A stretch of 22,116 bases of DNA, taken from assembly GCA_038206235.1 (NCBI GenBank), contig JBBRBB010000045.1, forward strand, positions 1-22,116, written 5' to 3'. The notes beneath the pieces were generated by a model that did no database searches, had not been told where the DNA came from, and was given only the letters and a program-made list of their open reading frames with translations. Shown here piece after piece: positions 1 to 6,784 of the stretch. This stretch comes from JBBRBB01 sp038206235 (GTDB lineage Bacteria; Bacteroidota; Bacteroidia; Chitinophagales; Chitinophagaceae). The position numbers and the translations under genes are program-made. The first letter of the stretch is position 1, and the number at the start of each line of letters is the position of its first letter.

Positions 1-237
1 AGTTTGTTGTTATTCACAATTAGTACAATTTTTCAACTTTTAAGCAATAGCCTTTTTTTCCACCTATGTTAATTATTCAAAATTTATCCGGTTTTTTGCC
101 TACTGGTAATGCAAAATCCTATTTTTAAACAGTTTCTAAGAGATAAAAGGAGCAGAAGAAGTTTCGCGTTGATAGTGTAAGTTTGCATCGGAAAAAAAAC
201 GATAAACTAGAAACAATAAACGATAAACGAGAAACCA
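1..237. other. Gene-free window edge with A-rich imperfect repeats
   Basis: No convincing coding frame is seen. The region is AT-rich. Positions about 197-236, just beyond the stop codon of the aspartate kinase gene, hold short imperfect repeats of the type 'aaacgataaac' / 'ataaacgataaacgagaaac'. Such simple filler repeats recur elsewhere in this window. No hairpin with a T-tract was found that would serve as a clear terminator for the minus-strand kinase gene. Confidence 0.5.
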
Positions 238-1584
238 TTACCTGTACACCACCTGCACCGTTTCTTTTGTTTGCTGCAGTAAAACAGTTTCTTTTTGCTG
301 AAGCATTTTTTCTAACAGTTCATCATTAAAATGTCGGATGGTTAAAAGCTGCAGACCTTTTTCTACTTCAACATCAAAGCTATTACTTGCGGCAGAAGCA
401 AGCTGTTCAATTTTATCAGTTCTGTCATCAAGACAAAGCTGCACACTGATTGCTCCTGTTTGAATAAGATTCGGTCTTATTTTTAGCTTACTGAATATTT
501 CATATAAATGGCTTACGGGCTTTTCACCAACAAAAGAAAAATCCTGGCTGTGCAAATGCATCAGTGCCTGGTTTTGTTTTATAATAACAATGGGCGGTAA
601 ACTCTTTATATGCTTTTTATAAATAAGCGTTCCGGGCAATGATGGTTCAAGAAAACATTTTACATGCAATGGAATTCCCTTGTTCTGCAAGGGCTTTATT
701 GTTTTTGGATGAATAACTTGTGCGCCATAGTAAGCCATTTCAATTACTTCATCAAAGCTTAATTCATTTATCAAGGTTGCTTCAGGAAATTGTTTTGGGT
801 CGGCGCTCATTACGCCCTTCACATCTTTCCATATAGTTAAGCTTTCGGCATTTAAAATATTTGCAAATATGGCAGCGGTATAATCACTTCCTTCACGGCC
901 GAGGGTTGTGCTCTCGTTTTCATCTGTGCTGCCGATGAAGCCTTGGGTGAGGAAGATGCTGGATGTTGGATGTTGGATGTTGGATGTTGAATGTTCGATG
1001 TTGTTTGGCGTTTCGTGTTTAGCGTCCTTGGATTTCGGATTTTCATCTGTCAACTGCCAACTGCCAACTGCAAACTTTACTCTCTCCTCCGTTACATCCC
1101 AATCAATATTTGCATCACGAAAATTATCATCTGTTCTTATAATATCTCTCACATCAAGCCATATATTTTGTATTCCTGCTTCATTCAGGTAATGGCTAAT
1201 GATGCATGTGCTAAGCAATTCGCCGGTGCATACCACCTGGTCGTAATAATAATCATAAGATCGGGCAGGCTTATCATTCAGCAGCCATTCAACTTCTGTA
1301 AAAAAATCATTCAACTGCGCAAGGCATGCATTGAAATTGGTAACGAGTAAATATTTTGCAGTATCAATGTGTTGCTTTTTTACAACATCAAACAAAGAGA
1401 TTCCTGTTTCTTTATTACCGGCATAAAATGCTTCCACCACTTTTTCAAGTGCATTCGTTGTTTTACCTATTGCAGAAATTATCACCATCAAATTTTCGCC
1501 TGCATATAAATTTAATATCTCTCCAATATTTTTAATTCTGTCTACGCTGTTTACGCTGGCACCTCCAAACTTGAAAACTTTCAT
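238..1584 (-). CDS. lysC: Aspartate kinase (monofunctional) with an in-frame repeat insertion
   Basis: Phosphorylates L-aspartate to aspartyl-4-phosphate, the first step toward lysine, threonine, methionine and diaminopimelate; cytosolic. The 448-residue product starts with the amino-acid kinase signature KFGGAS (residues 5-10) and carries the catalytic-domain motif TTLGREGSDYTAA just after the insertion. The C-terminal part (from about residue 300) fits the ACT regulatory region. There is no homoserine dehydrogenase domain, so this is the monofunctional form. The start at 1584 is chosen because KFGG must lie at the N-terminus. Oddity: residues about 171-209 are a low-complexity, Asn/His/Ser/Thr-rich stretch encoded by heptamer repeats, between the substrate-binding region and FLTQGFIGS; in the family this is a short surface linker. 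The frame stays open throughout, so the enzyme may still work. The upstream region is shared with the divergent plus-strand genes. Confidence 0.93.
   Translation of the reverse strand: MKVFKFGGASVNSVDRIKNIGEILNLYAGENLMVIISAIGKTTNALEKVVEAFYAGNKETGISLFDVVKKQHIDTAKYLLVTNFNACLAQLNDFFTEVEWLLNDKPARSYDYYYDQVVCTGELLSTCIISHYLNEAGIQNIWLDVRDIIRTDDNFRDANIDWDVTEERVKFAVGSWQLTDENPKSKDAKHETPNNIEHSTSNIQHPTSSIFLTQGFIGSTDENESTTLGREGSDYTAAIFANILNAESLTIWKDVKGVMSADPKQFPEATLINELSFDEVIEMAYYGAQVIHPKTIKPLQNKGIPLHVKCFLEPSLPGTLIYKKHIKSLPPIVIIKQNQALMHLHSQDFSFVGEKPVSHLYEIFSKLKIRPNLIQTGAISVQLCLDDRTDKIEQLASAASNSFDVEVEKGLQLLTIRHFNDELLEKMLQQKETVLLQQTKETVQVVYR
961..1071. repeat. Heptamer tandem repeats inside the aspartate kinase gene
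   Basis: Six 7-bp units run from 961 to 1002 (four exact ggatgtt, then gaatgtt and cgatgtt). Three exact caactgc units run from 1051 to 1071, joined by about 48 bp that look like the same kind of filler. Both arrays lie in the coding frame on the minus strand and encode the low-complexity insertion. Because the unit is 7 bp, gain or loss of one or two units would shift the reading frame, while three units (21 bp) would not. Confidence 0.85.
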
Positions 1585-1648
1585 CTGTAATTTTTAGAAT
1601 TTAACTAACAAACTTTTAAAGAAGTGAACAAAGATAAGCGGCGAAATA

Positions 1649-1678
1649 TTTGTAAATAAAAACAGGCAATTACTTTTG
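1649..1678 (+). promoter_or_regulatory. Bacteroidota-type promoter for the 1759-2431 gene pair
   Basis: TTTG at 1649-1652, an 18-bp spacer, then TACTTTTG at 1671-1678, a full match to the Bacteroidota -33/-7 consensus (TTTG / TAnnTTTG). Transcription would begin a few bases downstream, giving a leader of roughly 70 nt before the GTG at 1759. The -7 box leads directly into a 17-bp sequence (1676-1692) that recurs at 2437-2453 ahead of fbp. Confidence 0.6.
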
Positions 1679-1758
1679 CACACTAAACGATTTACTTTTA
1701 AAAGCACATAGTTTGATGGATAGATACATATTGTTTAACTTGCAATAAATCAATATTT

Positions 1759-2025
1759 GTGGCACAAAGCCTCGAAATAGAAATCAAATATTTTTATGAA
1801 ATTCAGGATGAGCTTCTGGCTAAAAATCCTTCCGGTGGATTTGCAGTTATAAAAGACCAAAATCTTTTGGGTGTATGGTTAAACCGGCTTGATGCAATTA
1901 AACAGGGTATAGATGCCTTTGGTAACGTTTCTTTCTTAGTTAAAAATATTAATGATAATCCGGGTCAAATGTTTAACTACACACGTGAATTAAATTTTAC
2001 TCATGGCGTTCCTTACAGTTCGTAA
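1759..2025 (+). CDS. Small hypothetical protein, possibly DUF5678-like
   Basis: An 88-residue soluble protein with no signal peptide or membrane segment. The segment FAVIKDQNLLGVWLNRLDAI and the following FGNVSFLVKNI resemble the compact 'is it displayed / how it is displayed' fold of DUF5678-like proteins, which are often encoded beside retropepsin-like proteases; this assignment is by eye and tentative. The start is GTG at 1759; no better in-frame ATG lies nearby. Its last 23 bases overlap the start of the downstream protease-like gene (ATG at 2003), so the two are probably translated from one message and coupled. A good promoter lies at 1649-1678. Function unknown. Confidence 0.7.
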   Translation: MAQSLEIEIKYFYEIQDELLAKNPSGGFAVIKDQNLLGVWLNRLDAIKQGIDAFGNVSFLVKNINDNPGQMFNYTRELNFTHGVPYSS

Positions 2026-2431
2026 TAGTTCTCTGCACCAAACCGGACCTGTAATTGAGGTAGTAATTTATCCCTCGCAACCTGTTGCACAAAAACTTTT
2101 AAAAGAAGGAAAAATTATTCCTGCGTTTAAAGCCACTGCATTAATTGATACAGGTGCATCATCTACATGTATTTCTGATGATATAGTTCAAAAGTTAGGA
2201 TTAATTTCTTTTGATATACAAAAAGTGCATACAGCCGCCGGAGAATCAGAACAATTATTTTATGATATTGCCGTAGGATTGCCAATCAATCAGCCTAACT
2301 TATTGTCCGTGCAGGCGCCTTGTGCAAATTTATCCGGACAACCCTTTCATGTTTTATTAGGCAGAGATATTTTATCTGTGTGCTCAATGTTTTATAATGG
2401 TCTCGATAATTCTTTTGTTCTGCATTTTTAA
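2003..2431 (+). CDS. Retropepsin-like aspartyl protease family protein
   Basis: A 142-residue protein with the single-lobed retroviral-type aspartic protease pattern: ALIDTGASSTCIS (catalytic D-T-G followed by A-S) near residues 47-59, and near the C-terminus LLGRDIL, matching the family's conserved [LI]-[LI]-G-R/x-D motif. Enzymes of this clan act as homodimers with one DTG per chain. No signal peptide or membrane helix is seen, so it is expected in the cytosol. It overlaps the preceding 88-residue gene by 23 bp in another frame, and fbp follows after 27 bp. The substrate is not predictable, and a self-processing or adaptor role of the upstream protein is only a possibility. Confidence 0.8.
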   Translation: MAFLTVRNSSLHQTGPVIEVVIYPSQPVAQKLLKEGKIIPAFKATALIDTGASSTCISDDIVQKLGLISFDIQKVHTAAGESEQLFYDIAVGLPINQPNLLSVQAPCANLSGQPFHVLLGRDILSVCSMFYNGLDNSFVLHF

Positions 2432-2458
2432 TAAAATTGCACACTAAACGATTCGCTT

Positions 2459-3463
2459 ATGATTGTAAACAGGCAGGTATTAACTCTCGATGAATTTACC
2501 ATTCAGCAATTTCGCACCATACCCAATGCAACCGGTGAGCTGAGTAATTTATTGCGTGATATTGGTCTTGCATCAAAACGCATTAATGTAGAAGTGAATA
2601 AAGCAGGTCTTGTAGATATTCTTGGTGATGCAGGAACAATGAACGTGCAGGGTGAAGATGTAAAAAAGCTCGATGTGCTTGCAAACAATCAACTCATAGG
2701 TGTATTGCAGCATGGTATCAGCTGCGCCGGTATTGGCAGCGAGGAGATGGATGATATTGTTGTGTTTGATGATGAGGTGAGTAACAATAGCAAATATATT
2801 GTAATGTTTGACCCGCTGGATGGAAGCAGCAATATAGATACGAATGTTTCTATCGGTACCATTTTCGGTGTGTATCGGCGCATAAGTGAATTAGGAAAGC
2901 CCTGCAACAAAAATGATTTTTTGCAGCCCGGTGTACGTCAGGTGGCTGCAGGATATATTGTGTACGGTTCCTCTACTATGTTTGTATATGCTACCCGCCG
3001 CGGCGTGAATGGATTTACTTTAGACCCTTCTATCGGCGAATATTGTTTAAGTCATCCTTATATGCAATGCCCCGCAAGCGGAAAAATTTATTCCATCAAT
3101 CACGGCAATTTTTACCAGTACGATAAATGCGTACAGCAATATATTACTACATGCCAAAAGAAAACAAAAGATGATGGCGGTCCTTACAACAACCGGTATA
3201 TTGGAAGTATGGTGGCAGATGTACACCGTACTTTAATTAAGGGCGGAATTTTTATGTATCCCGGAACTTCAGGCAAGCCCGAAGGAAAATTAAGGTTGAT
3301 GTACGAGTGCAATCCTTTTGCATTTATTGTAGAAGTAGCAGGCGGCAAAGCAACCGATGGGAAGCAGCGCATTTTAGAAATTGAGCCTGCAAAGCTGCAT
3401 CAGAGAACGCCTATATTTATTGGCAGTAAAAATATGGTAGATGAATGTGTAACATTTTTGTAA
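2459..3463 (+). CDS. fbp: Class 1 fructose-1,6-bisphosphatase
   Basis: Hydrolyses fructose-1,6-bisphosphate to fructose-6-phosphate in gluconeogenesis; cytosolic, Mg2+-dependent, usually a tetramer. The 334-residue length is normal for class 1. The metal- and substrate-binding motif FDPLDGSSNIDTNVSIGTIF is present near residues 116-135, and the family active-site signature GKLRLMYECNPFAFIVE, with its catalytic Lys, is near residue 275. The ATG at 2459 lies 27 bp after the protease-like gene. A partial promoter-like sequence (TAAAATTG at 2432-2439) sits directly upstream, so it could be read both from the upstream promoter and from its own. The gene is intact. Confidence 0.95.
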   Translation: MIVNRQVLTLDEFTIQQFRTIPNATGELSNLLRDIGLASKRINVEVNKAGLVDILGDAGTMNVQGEDVKKLDVLANNQLIGVLQHGISCAGIGSEEMDDIVVFDDEVSNNSKYIVMFDPLDGSSNIDTNVSIGTIFGVYRRISELGKPCNKNDFLQPGVRQVAAGYIVYGSSTMFVYATRRGVNGFTLDPSIGEYCLSHPYMQCPASGKIYSINHGNFYQYDKCVQQYITTCQKKTKDDGGPYNNRYIGSMVADVHRTLIKGGIFMYPGTSGKPEGKLRLMYECNPFAFIVEVAGGKATDGKQRILEIEPAKLHQRTPIFIGSKNMVDECVTFL

Positions 3464-3536
3464 CAGGCGCTCAATTTCAGATTTCTTTTTTATGTTACTG
3501 GAAATCTTCGATGGAAATTTTCGCTATAGGGAACAC

Positions 3537-3567
3537 TTGGTACATTTTTCTTTTAATATTACTTTTG
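3537..3567 (+). promoter_or_regulatory. Promoter of tRNA-Leu
   Basis: TTG at 3537-3539, a 20-bp spacer, then TACTTTTG at 3560-3567, matching the Bacteroidota TTG / TAnnTTTG pattern. The -7 octamer is identical to that at 1671-1678. Its end lies only about 10 bp before the mature tRNA 5' end, so the primary transcript would carry a very short leader. Confidence 0.65.
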
Positions 3568-3577
3568 CGCCCCATTA

Positions 3578-3659
3578 GCGGATGTGGCGAAACTGGCAGA
3601 CGCACCAGACTTAGGATCTGGCGCCGCAAGGCGTGTGGGTTCGACCCCCTCCATCCGCA
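3578..3659 (+). tRNA. tRNA-Leu (anticodon UAG)
   Basis: A 7-bp acceptor stem (gcggatg at 3578-3584 pairing with catccgc at 3652-3658) is followed by discriminator A at 3659. The anticodon stem ccaga/tctgg (3605-3609, 3617-3621) encloses a 7-nt loop with TAG at 3612-3614, reading CUA and related leucine codons. A long variable arm (cgccgcaaggcgt region) marks it as a class II tRNA, and the T arm has the expected ggttcgacccc. The 3' CCA is not encoded (tRNA is followed by 'ctcag') and must be added by CCA transferase. Confidence 0.95.
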
Positions 3660-3740
3660 CTCAGTATTGTTGTTTAGTTGATCTGTTGACTGGTTGATTG
3701 GTTTATACTTTTCAACTCTTCTTACAGCCTTTCAACCATT

Positions 3741-3764
3741 CAACTTTTCAACTTTTCAACTTTT
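3741..3764. repeat. Three 8-bp repeats abutting the trigger factor start codon
   Basis: Three exact copies of caactttt (3741-3748, 3749-3756, 3757-3764) end three bases before the ATG at 3768. Degenerate relatives (ttgactggttgattgg) lie a little upstream at about 3683-3700. The array occupies the place of a ribosome binding site, and no Shine-Dalgarno sequence is visible there. Confidence 0.75.
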
Positions 3765-3767
3765 ATC

Positions 3768-5129
3768 ATGGCAACAGTTACAAGAGAAAATATCTCTTTA
3801 CTAAATGATAAGCTTATCGTAAACTTATCAAAAGAAGACTATTTTAATTCCTTTGAAAAAAGTTTAAAGTCGTACGCTAAAAAAGCCAGCATACAGGGCT
3901 TTAGAAAAGGAATGGTTCCTGCCGGTTTAATAAAAAAAATGTATGGGCAAAGTGTTTTTACAGATGAAGTGCTGCGTACTGTAGAAAAGGAGCTTACTAA
4001 TTACATGACGCAGGAACGGCTCGATATTTTTGCGCAGCCTCTTCCATTGGAAAGTGATGCCCGCAGGCTCGATATGAATAATCCCCGTGATTATGCATTC
4101 GCTTTTGAAATTGGGCTGAAACCAGAAATTGAAATTAATGTAAATAATATTCAGACTACACTGTATAAAGTGCAGGTAACAGAGGAGATGACTAACCAAG
4201 AAATAGAAAGGTTGCAAACAAGATATGGAAGAAAATATGAGCCTGAAGAAATAAGTAATGAAGAAAATATTCTTGAGCTTTTATTTACAGAAGCTGATAG
4301 CAGCGGCAGCAATATTGAAAATGGTATTGAGAAAAGTATTACAGTATTGGTTAAACATTTTACACCTGAAATGCAAAGCCAACTTACCGGAAGAAAAAAA
4401 GATGATGCGCTTCTTATCCGGTTAAATACTGCATTTAATGAAAAAGAAAGAGCATGGATATTGAAAGATTTGGGGATTGAAAAAGACAGCAGGGACTCTA
4501 TTGATACCTTTTTCAATATCACTATCACCAAAATAAGCACCCTTGAAAAAGCAGAGCTAACTGAAGAATTTTTTAATATTGTTTATGCTGCTTCGGATAT
4601 AACTGCTGAAGAAGAATTTCGCAATGCAGTAAAAGCAGAAATTGAAAATTATTCTGCAGCAGAGGCACGCAACCAAATGCACGACCAGCTCTACCATTAT
4701 CTTATTGATAATACAAAAATTGACTTCCCTGAAAATTTTCTAAAACGCTGGCTGCAAACAGGAGGTGATAAACCTAAAACAGAAGATGAAGTAAATACTG
4801 AATACCCACTTTTTGCGAGTCAATTAAAATGGACATTGATTAGCGGCAAGCTTATTAATGACAATAAAATTACTGTTGAAGAGGATGAAATAAAAGAAGC
4901 GGCGCTGCGGCAAGTTTCAAATTATATGGGTGGAAAGTCTTTAGATGATGTGCCATGGCTTGGTGAATATGTAAACCGTATGATGCAGGATAAAAAATTT
5001 GTTGAAAACACGTATCATAAAATTCAAACAGAAAAGCTCTTTAGCATATTAGAAAATAAGGCTGCTGTGATTGAAGAAAGCATCAGCGCAGAAGGGTTTG
5101 CAGAAAAGCTGCACCACCATCATCAATAA
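3768..5129 (+). CDS. tig: Trigger factor, ribosome-associated chaperone
   Basis: Binds the large ribosomal subunit next to the peptide exit tunnel and shields nascent chains. The 453-residue length fits Bacteroidota members. The N-terminal ribosome-binding domain has the signature GFRKGMVP at residues 44-51, a slight variant of the usual G-F-R-x-G-x-x-P loop, followed by KMYGQSVFTDEV. The middle region (about 150-260) is where the PPIase domain lies but is weakly conserved, as is common in this phylum. The long charged helical C-terminal half matches the chaperone arms, and the protein ends in a His-rich tail. The ATG at 3768 sits directly after an 8-bp repeat array. Convergent with the ABC ATPase gene across 55 bp with no obvious terminator hairpin. 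Confidence 0.93.
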   Translation: MATVTRENISLLNDKLIVNLSKEDYFNSFEKSLKSYAKKASIQGFRKGMVPAGLIKKMYGQSVFTDEVLRTVEKELTNYMTQERLDIFAQPLPLESDARRLDMNNPRDYAFAFEIGLKPEIEINVNNIQTTLYKVQVTEEMTNQEIERLQTRYGRKYEPEEISNEENILELLFTEADSSGSNIENGIEKSITVLVKHFTPEMQSQLTGRKKDDALLIRLNTAFNEKERAWILKDLGIEKDSRDSIDTFFNITITKISTLEKAELTEEFFNIVYAASDITAEEEFRNAVKAEIENYSAAEARNQMHDQLYHYLIDNTKIDFPENFLKRWLQTGGDKPKTEDEVNTEYPLFASQLKWTLISGKLINDNKITVEEDEIKEAALRQVSNYMGGKSLDDVPWLGEYVNRMMQDKKFVENTYHKIQTEKLFSILENKAAVIEESISAEGFAEKLHHHHQ

Positions 5130-5184
5130 ATAATTTTTTTTATTAGCTTAAAAGTTTCTTGTTCATACAAACAAACGCAGCCCA

Positions 5185-5823
5185 TCAAACAATTTGCGAA
5201 AGAATTTTTTTATAATCCGGTATATGTAATCGCTCCTCACAAAATGTATATTCTCTTTCATCATTACTGCTTATAATAACTAACCTGTTTTTGCAATACA
5301 CCTCAATTAGCCGGTAATATAATTTATAGCCGTCTTCATCAAAGTTAGTGCAAGGCTCATCGAGCAATAATACGGCGACATCTGAAAAAACAGCCTGTGC
5401 AAGATTAAGACGCTGCTTCATTCCGCTGCTGTAATCACGTATTTGCTTACGTGCCGCATTTTCAAGCGAAACTGCTGAAAGTATTTCTTCTGCATTCATG
5501 CTTTTCATAAGAGGCTTAAAGCTTGAATGGAAATGAAGAAATTCCAGTGCTGTCATTTCTTCAATCAACTCGAGATAAGGCGCAGAGAAAGCAATATGCC
5601 TGTGTATATCTTCAATTGACAATTCAACATCTGAATGTAAAAATTGTATTTCTCCTTCATTAGCGGTTAAGCTTGCTGCAAGCATTTGCAGCAGTGTGCT
5701 TTTGCCACAGCCATTAGGGCCTGTTATGGCATAAAATTTTGCATCCTTAAAAATGAAGCTGATGTTTTTGAAAATCCATTCACGATTAAATCTTTTACCA
5801 ACATTCTGCAGCGTAATTTTCAT
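5185..5823 (-). CDS. Small ABC transporter ATP-binding protein with atypical Q- and H-loops
   Basis: A stand-alone ATPase subunit of 212 residues. Walker A GPNGCGKST is at about residues 35-43, the signature YSSGMKQRLNLAQA at 131-144, and Walker B VLLLDEP at 151-157 with catalytic Glu156. The position of the Q-loop reads FSAPYLEL without a glutamine, and the switch (H-loop) position reads ISSNDERE, with Asn in place of His. No permease gene is next to it. It is the last gene of the minus-strand lpx block, 74 bp after lpxA, so it is probably co-transcribed. A role in envelope or lipid export is possible from context but unproven; related ATPases of this size include CcmA-like and antibiotic-type exporters. 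Confidence 0.82.
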   Translation of the reverse strand: MKITLQNVGKRFNREWIFKNISFIFKDAKFYAITGPNGCGKSTLLQMLAASLTANEGEIQFLHSDVELSIEDIHRHIAFSAPYLELIEEMTALEFLHFHSSFKPLMKSMNAEEILSAVSLENAARKQIRDYSSGMKQRLNLAQAVFSDVAVLLLDEPCTNFDEDGYKLYYRLIEVYCKNRLVIISSNDEREYTFCEERLHIPDYKKILSQIV

Positions 5824-5897
5824 GAATGAATTCAGTTATGGGAAGCCGGAAAGATTAGAAATATTTTTAAGGGAAATGTGCATAAAGAAGGAAGAAT

Positions 5898-6698
5898 TTA
5901 AAGCTCATCCTCAACCTCGTTTTTTGTATATCTTTTAATAATTCCCCTGGTGCTTTCTCTTATGAAAGTGAGTATTTCGTCTCTTTCATCAGAAGCAGCC
6001 ATTTCTTCTTCAATATATTCAAGTGCTTTACTTGTGTTTAAGCCTTTATTGTAAATTATTCTGTATATATCAAGAATTTGATTTATCTGCTGTAGGCTAA
6101 AGCCCCTGCGCTTCAGGCCTACGCTGTTTACACCGCCATAGCTTAAGGGTTCCTTAACTGCTTTAATATAAGGAGGAACATCCTTACGCACCAGGCAGCC
6201 CCCGCCAATAAACGTATGTGGGCCTATATGCACAAATTGATGTACGGCGCTCACTCCGCCAATTATTGCATATTCATCCATGGTAACATGCCCGGCCAGT
6301 TGTGTACTATTACTGATTATGCAATTATCTGCAATTAAACAATCATGAGCAATATGAGCATAAGCCATAATAAGGCAGTTATTGCCAACCTTTGTTTTTC
6401 CCCTGTCTTTAGTTCCGCGGTTTATGGTTACACATTCACGAACGGTGGTGTTATTGCCTATTTCAACATGCGTTTTTTCGCCATCGAATTTTAAATCCTG
6501 CGGAATTGCACCCAGAACTGCGCCTGGAAAAATACGGCAGTTACTTCCAATTTTTGTTCCTGCCATAATGGTTACATTGCTTGCCACCCAAGTTCCTTCG
6601 CCTATTTCAACATCCTGGTGAATAACTGTAAAAGGGTCAATTTTTACATTGTCTGCCAGCTTTGCATTATGATGAATATAGGTGTGTGGATGAATCAT
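5898..6698 (-). CDS. lpxA: Acyl-ACP--UDP-N-acetylglucosamine O-acyltransferase
   Basis: Transfers a 3-hydroxyacyl chain from ACP to the 3-OH of UDP-GlcNAc, the first and reversible step of lipid A synthesis; a cytosolic homotrimer. The 266-residue product has left-handed beta-helix hexapeptide repeats over residues 1-190 and the catalytic motif AHIAHDC with His118, equivalent to E. coli His125. AVHQFVHIG and DVPPYIKA follow, and the C-terminal helical part has the family-typical GVNSVGLKRRGFS and ends with ESTRGIIKR. It lies 86 bp after lpxC-fabZ and upstream of the ABC ATPase on the same strand, in keeping with an lpx operon. Confidence 0.96.
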   Translation of the reverse strand: MIHPHTYIHHNAKLADNVKIDPFTVIHQDVEIGEGTWVASNVTIMAGTKIGSNCRIFPGAVLGAIPQDLKFDGEKTHVEIGNNTTVRECVTINRGTKDRGKTKVGNNCLIMAYAHIAHDCLIADNCIISNSTQLAGHVTMDEYAIIGGVSAVHQFVHIGPHTFIGGGCLVRKDVPPYIKAVKEPLSYGGVNSVGLKRRGFSLQQINQILDIYRIIYNKGLNTSKALEYIEEEMAASDERDEILTFIRESTRGIIKRYTKNEVEDEL

Positions 6699-6784
6699 AT
6701 ATAATTTTTATTCGGCGGCCTGATTTAAAAATGCCAACATGGAAATGAAATGGCGAACACAGTGGTTTTCAGATGTACATCAGG

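Noticed and set aside
961..1071. Possible CRISPR-like array
   Set aside because: Units are 7 bp and contiguous without unique spacers, and no cas gene is present.
852..1350. Open frames on both strands in the repeat part of the aspartate kinase gene
   Set aside because: They arise from low-complexity heptamers and conflict with the clear kinase frame.
3445..3681. Open frame of 78 codons across the fbp end and tRNA-Leu
   Set aside because: It overlaps the fbp end and covers the whole tRNA gene and its promoter; the translation has no family resemblance.
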